A stretch of DNA of 6,856 nt. It comes from an uncultured Verrucomicrobiales bacterium. Lineage in GTDB: Bacteria > Verrucomicrobiota > Verrucomicrobiae > Limisphaerales > CANJSG01. A model generated the notes under the pieces. The model had not been told where the DNA came from and did no database searches. It saw only the letters and a list, made by a program, of their open reading frames with translations. The stretch spans positions 1-6,856 of the forward strand of contig CAMLMI010000253.1 in NCBI GenBank assembly GCA_946480965.1, in the 5' to 3' direction. Positions 4,523 to 6,856 of the stretch are shown here, one piece after another. Positions within the stretch are counted from its first letter, which is position 1; each line of letters begins with the position of its first letter. The translations under genes were made by a program, and so were the position numbers.

Positions 4523-5008
4523 TTACTGGAGCCGCCGCTTCTCCCAGCGCCAGACCGGGCCATCCTCCGGATCAATGACCTCGCCGAGATGCTGGAAGCC
4601 GCACTTGGTCAGGACATGCGTCGAAGCGTTCGGCTGGGGCAGCGTGTGGGCGCGGACGAGTTGCACCTCTGCGTGGCGGAAGGCGAAAGCGGTCATGGCT
4701 TTGGCCGCTTCCGTGGCGTAGCCTTTGCCCTGCTGATTCGGATTCACCGCGTAGGCGATTTCCACCATGCCGTCGGCGGAGGGCGGGCCTTTGAAGCCGC
4801 CTTGGCCGATCACTTGGCCGCTCTGCCGATGCACCAAGGAAAAGCCGTAGGTCCAAACGTCGTCCACCGTGGCCGCGTCCAACCGCGCCAGCCAATCGGC
4901 CGAAAACTGCCGCCGTTCCTCCGCGCGCATGGCGGAGATCATGGCGCGAACGTCTTCCACGGACTGCGGAACCAGCGTCAGATTTTCGGTTTCGAGGGAG
5001 GCGTGCAT
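4523..5008 (-). CDS. GNAT acetyltransferase, RimJ/RimL type
   Basis: This 161-residue protein has the length and order of Acetyltransf_3 GNAT enzymes. The opening LETENLTLVPQSVEDV matches the family's usual L-x-T-x-x-L-x-L-x-P start. A mid strand, VIGQGGFKGPP (67-76), is followed by motif A: MVEIAYAVNPNQQGKGYATE (81-100), continuing AAKAM, in which QQGKGYA (92-98) is the acetyl-CoA pyrophosphate loop. The C-terminal part STHVLTKCGFQHLGEV matches the usual N-x-x-S-x-x-V-L-x-K-x-G-F motif. It would transfer acetyl from acetyl-CoA to an amine, perhaps a protein N-terminus or small molecule; the substrate is not inferable. It starts at 5008 and stops 74 bp before the transglutaminase gene. It is intact and looks like an ordinary chromosomal gene. 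Confidence 0.92.
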   Translation of the reverse strand: MHASLETENLTLVPQSVEDVRAMISAMRAEERRQFSADWLARLDAATVDDVWTYGFSLVHRQSGQVIGQGGFKGPPSADGMVEIAYAVNPNQQGKGYATEAAKAMTAFAFRHAEVQLVRAHTLPQPNASTHVLTKCGFQHLGEVIDPEDGPVWRWEKRRLQ

Positions 5009-5049
5009 CTTCTGTGAAGCCCTACAAATTGCGGCCCCGATTTCCCGTT

Positions 5050-5069
5050 CTCTTGAGGAACGGCAAGAG
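5050..5069. repeat. short inverted repeat between divergent genes
   Basis: CTCTTG (5050-5055) and CAAGAG (5064-5069) pair around 8 nt, in the gap between the divergent acetyltransferase and membrane-protein fragment. It could be a regulatory site, but the arms are only 6 bp and chance is possible. Confidence 0.25.
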
Positions 5070-5098
5070 CAGGTTGCTCCGTCGGAGAAAACTCACAG

Positions 5099-5185
5099 TT
5101 GAACCTGCGTCTTCCATTCAAGGTCTTGGTTTTCATCAGCAGCTACGCACCGTTGGCGCTGATTGCGGCCATTTTGGATTGTTGA
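5099..5185 (+). pseudogene. 5' fragment of a membrane-protein gene
   Basis: From a TTG at 5099 the frame reads 28 codons: MNLRLPFKVLVFISSYAPLA, then LIAAILDC and a stop. GGAG at 5084-5087 lies 11 nt before the TTG, so this could be a real start. A basic N-terminus followed by a membrane helix with SSYAPLALI resembles the first transmembrane segment of small bacterial inner-membrane proteins that begin with an F-x-SSY-x-PL pattern. The fragment ends 13 bp before the IS5-type insertion. Skipping one base near 5174 would let the frame read past the stop, across the reconstructed insertion site and on to a stop at 5877-5879. I infer a broken gene, but a chance frame is possible. Confidence 0.35.
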
Positions 5186-5197
5186 TCAGCAAAAAGC

Positions 5198-5787
5198 TAG
5201 GGCAGGCGGGATCTGCCCGAGCGGTTCGGGTCTTTGAGCTCGGTCTTCACCCGCTGGAGCCGGTGGAACAAATCGGGTCTTTGGACAAAGGTGCTGGCGT
5301 TGCTCGGCCACAAGGCCACGGGAGTTCTCCGTCATCTGGACGCCATCCACATCAAGGTTCACCAGCCCGGGAGCAACCCCGCCGGAGGCCAACAAACCAG
5401 GCCATCGTCCGCACCAAGAGCGGGCTCAACAGCAAGCTAACGGCGCTGGTGGACGGCCGCGGCCGGGCCCTGCAACTGCGCCTGGATCCGGGACAACGGG
5501 CCGACATCCGCGGGGCCGAGGATGTCGCTCCGCCGCAAGGTTCACGGGTCGTGGCCGACACGGGCAACACCCACTGCATACCGCCCCGCGTGGGACGCAA
5601 GGCTCCGGCCCGCCATAATCGGGGCCGCTACCGGCAGTGGCACCAAGTGGAGGACTTCTTCCAGTGCCTCAAACGCTGCCGCTCCGTCGCCTCCCGCTTC
5701 GACAAGAACAACCGCCCCTTCCTCGCCTCCATCTCCCTCGCCGCCATCCTCGATTGGCTCCATTACGCCGTTTGAAGACATGCCCTA
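5198..5787 (+). mobile_element. internally deleted IS5-family (IS427-like) element with TA flanks
   Basis: The right end is the sequence TTTGAAGACATGCCC (5771-5785), overlapping the transposase stop and followed by TA (5786-5787). The left edge reads TA (5198-5199) then GGGCA (5200-5204), the first five bases expected of the matching inverted repeat (GGGCATGTC...). Directly after GGGCA the sequence jumps into the transposase codons for RDLPERFG. So the rest of the left repeat and about the first 60 codons are missing, while both outer boundaries and the TA target duplication remain. The remnant is about 590 bp; intact relatives are typically near 850 bp. Confidence 0.72.
5205..5775 (+). pseudogene. 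IS5-family DDE transposase, truncated and frameshifted
   Basis: The first part (frame of 5207, to about 5395) reads RDLPERFGSLSSVFTRWSRW, then NKSGLWTKVLALL and LDAIHIKVHQPGSNPAGGQQ. The second part (one frame back, from about 5395) reads NQAIVRTKSGLNSKLTALVD, then LDPGQRADI, VVADTG, IPPRVGRKAP and YRQWHQVEDFF. It ends FLASISLAAILDWLHYAV. Joined, these follow an IS427-type transposase. The catalytic D (5339-5341), D (5557-5559) and E (5650-5652) are still recognisable, but there are four lesions. The N-terminus is lost. One A is missing from the run at 5394-5396, where four As would restore GGQQNQAI. About 18-20 codons are missing between VVADTG and IPPR. The usual D-S/A-T beside the first Asp is DAI. 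It is inactive. Confidence 0.85.
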
Positions 5788-5874
5788 ATCACCTCTTCTT
5801 TTCCCAATCCCGTGATCTCATCGACTCGCACAAGCCTCTACAAGTTCACGACCTCGGGTCCTGCTTGGCGGATT

Positions 5875-5886
5875 GGTAGGCCTACC
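5875..5886. promoter_or_regulatory. perfect 12-bp palindrome GGTAGGCCTACC
   Basis: GGTAGG/CCTACC has no spacer and lies 68 bp before the zinc-ribbon gene. Ungapped palindromes of this size are typical of dimeric repressor sites, but no regulator gene is nearby and binding is inference. Confidence 0.35.
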
Positions 5887-5892
5887 GCAAAG

Positions 5893-5916
5893 AGCCCGGT
5901 CAGCCGCCTGCGGGCT
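5893..5916. repeat. hairpin in the leader of the zinc-ribbon gene
   Basis: AGCCCG (5893-5898) pairs with CGGGCT (5911-5916). Inside, CAG (5901-5903) pairs with CTG around CCGC, leaving a 2-nt bulge, for 9 bp in total. No T-run follows. It could be a leader structure or the end of the preceding region's transcript. Confidence 0.35.
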
Positions 5917-5954
5917 TGTCGCCGCAAAAGGGGGAGGGTTGAGTCGCGCGCGCC

Positions 5955-6509
5955 ATGAAGATCTGCACCTACTGCGGCCAAGAAAACGAGGACTTGGCTG
6001 CTCGCTGCACCGGGTGCGGCACGAATGGTTTTAAGGCCGCAACCCCGCCACCAGCAGCGCCGCCGCACAAGGACGCCGCGCTCCCGGAGGTGCATCTGCG
6101 CGATGTTCTCGCCGATCCGGTCAAGCTGTTCAGGGCGCTGGTCGTAGTCGCGAATGCGGCGTTTGCCCTGGCGCTGCTCGCGCCCTACGCCGAGTCGCGG
6201 GTTTTCTCCTACGAGATGCTCGACCTGCTGGATCGGGACGGGGAGGCCGCGATCTTCACCCTCCCGAGAGGCATCCACTGGCTCTATACGCTTCTCTACT
6301 TGCCCATTGCCATCGGCCTCTATGGGTTTTCAGCCGGCGCACGCGCGGCGTTCGCGATGTTCTCGGTGGCCAACGGCGTGCTCGTCCTGCTCGGCGGAAT
6401 ATCCGTGGCTTCCTCGGTGGTTGGGTTCCTTGCGCTCGTGACCCTGATGGCCGACGGAGCCATCTTGGTGCTCGCCTATGGAACGCCCTTGAAGGAGCGG
6501 TTCCGTTGA
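5955..6509 (+). CDS. zinc-ribbon membrane protein of unknown function
   Basis: This 184-residue protein opens with a small zinc ribbon (C4-x2-C7 ... C18-x2-C21: KICTYCGQENEDLAARCTGC). A Pro/Ala-rich linker (29-38) follows, then a cytosolic stretch (LPEVHLRDVLADPVKLFRAL). The rest is mostly membrane, with segments at about 61-77, 108-124, 130-148 and 152-176. The segment between the first two helices (78-107, AESRVFSYEMLDLLDRDGEA) would form an extracytoplasmic loop. Zinc-ribbon plus multi-helix proteins are widespread and mostly uncharacterised. The ATG at 5955 was chosen because the zinc ribbon begins there. A purine-rich run, GGGGAGGG (about 5931-5938), lies 16 nt upstream, longer spacing than usual for a ribosome site. 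A palindrome and a hairpin lie in its leader. No partner gene is seen. Confidence 0.85.
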   Translation: MKICTYCGQENEDLAARCTGCGTNGFKAATPPPAAPPHKDAALPEVHLRDVLADPVKLFRALVVVANAAFALALLAPYAESRVFSYEMLDLLDRDGEAAIFTLPRGIHWLYTLLYLPIAIGLYGFSAGARAAFAMFSVANGVLVLLGGISVASSVVGFLALVTLMADGAILVLAYGTPLKERFR

Positions 6510-6596
6510 TCGGCTCACTGCTGACTATCCAGACAGGGCTGGAAGACGAATGCCAAACCGCAGCAGGTGGGAATCCAGCGCTGAAACAGGTCGATC
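6510..6596. other. convergent intergenic gap
   Basis: This is an 87-bp gap between the convergent zinc-ribbon gene and the minus-strand partial gene. ACAGGTCGA (6586-6594) has an inverted copy at about 6648-6656 inside the neighbouring gene, too far apart to form a terminator stem. No intrinsic terminator is apparent. Confidence 0.4.
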
Positions 6597-6856
6597 CTAT
6601 TCCATCTTCCCGATCTCTGCGGAGACGACCACTGCCGTGACGGACGTCTTCGACCTGTCGATCAAGATAGCTCCGCCGCCAGGCGGAATCAGCGTCTGAA
6701 ACCCCAGATCGATTCCGAGGGCGGCGCTGTTCGCTGGGGGCTGTGAAGCCGGGCTGGCCACGGAAACGTGGCAGACCAAGTCCACCTTGTCGTCTCGGGC
6801 CTTTCCTAAAACGGTGAGCGTTACCCTGTCAGATCCATCTCCTATTTGTCCTGAGT
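6597..6856 (-). CDS. C-terminal part of an unidentified beta-rich protein (partial)
   Basis: The minus frame is open from the window edge to a TAG at 6597-6599, giving at least 85 residues; the start lies outside the window. The visible part reads SGQIGDGSDRVTLTVLGKAR, then DDKVDLVCHVSVASPASQPP, GIDLGFQTLIPPGGGAILID and VTAVVVSAEIGKME. Alternating hydrophobics with Gly-rich turns suggest a beta-sandwich or secretin-like C-terminal domain. The phrase FQTLIPPGGGAILIDRS followed by a V-rich strand loosely recalls the F-x-T-x-V-x-D-G-x-T-x-x-I pattern of secretin-type proteins, but the match is weak and I do not assign it. The coding call rests on the open frame to the edge and the protein-like composition. 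Confidence 0.6.
   Translation of the reverse strand, partial: SGQIGDGSDRVTLTVLGKARDDKVDLVCHVSVASPASQPPANSAALGIDLGFQTLIPPGGGAILIDRSKTSVTAVVVSAEIGKME

Noticed and set aside
4140..4721. 193-codon plus-strand frame opposite the transglutaminase and GNAT genes
   Set aside because: It is antisense to two genes with intact catalytic motifs and has no family features of its own.
5865..5925. Possible tRNA-like sequence (GGATTGGTAGG looked like a D-arm)
   Set aside because: There is no T-loop consensus, no acceptor stem pairing and no 3' partner sequence. The signal is explained by a 12-bp palindrome.
1..6856. CRISPR array or other regularly spaced repeat array
   Set aside because: No series of direct repeats with regular spacers was found. 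The repeats seen are paralog-derived, IS-end or short palindromic.

Overview
The window is high-GC bacterial DNA that most resembles a Verrucomicrobia-type genome, probably near the Pedosphaera/Limisphaerales group. This rests on recalled family resemblance: short anchored proteins with an NLKQIQGA segment and a CP-x-GG-x-Y ... P-x-CS tail are typical of that phylum. Several genes have no clear Shine-Dalgarno sequence. No taxonomic marker gene is present, so the placement is inference.

Layout. The left edge (1-49) holds the last codons of a plus-strand gene. From 1153 down to 65 the minus strand carries three tandem paralogous pseudopilin-like genes, transcribed rightmost first. From 1154 to 1586 there is no gene, but there is a palindromic repeat element (1256-1392) and a cluster of GATAC/GTATC motifs (1459-1521). 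From 1587 to 1908 lies a scar: the first 18 codons of an integrase-like gene fused in frame to the last ~59 codons of an IS21-family IstB ATPase, followed by that element's right end. Between 1909 and 2302 is an open, possibly coding remnant very rich in CGGAC/GTCCG, then two back-to-back inverted repeats that touch the start codon of a toxin-antitoxin operon.

The operon (2303-2955) encodes an AbrB/MazE-like VapB antitoxin and a FitB-like VapC PIN-domain toxin, overlapping by GTGA. It faces a small uncharacterised minus-strand gene (3047-3265). After about 325 bases without a gene come two minus-strand enzymes: a bacterial transglutaminase-like protein (3591-4448) and, upstream of it, a RimJ/RimL-type GNAT acetyltransferase (4523-5008). 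Divergent from the acetyltransferase is a fragment of a membrane-protein gene (5099-5185). Next to it sits an internally deleted, frameshifted IS5-family (IS427-like) element with TA flanks (5198-5787). Then come a palindrome-bearing leader, a zinc-ribbon membrane protein (5955-6509), and the C-terminal part of a minus-strand gene leaving the right edge (6597-6856).

How it fits together. This is an accessory-type mosaic rather than one pathway. Decayed insertion sequences, a truncated integrase and a toxin-antitoxin pair sit between ordinary chromosomal genes. The pseudopilin-like trio and the VapBC pair are the only clear functional clusters. I found no complete new defence or biosynthetic system. 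The best leads are the pseudopilin-like trio without a canonical prepilin cleavage motif, the operator-like palindromes abutting the vapB start, and the unassigned CGGAC-rich segment upstream of it.
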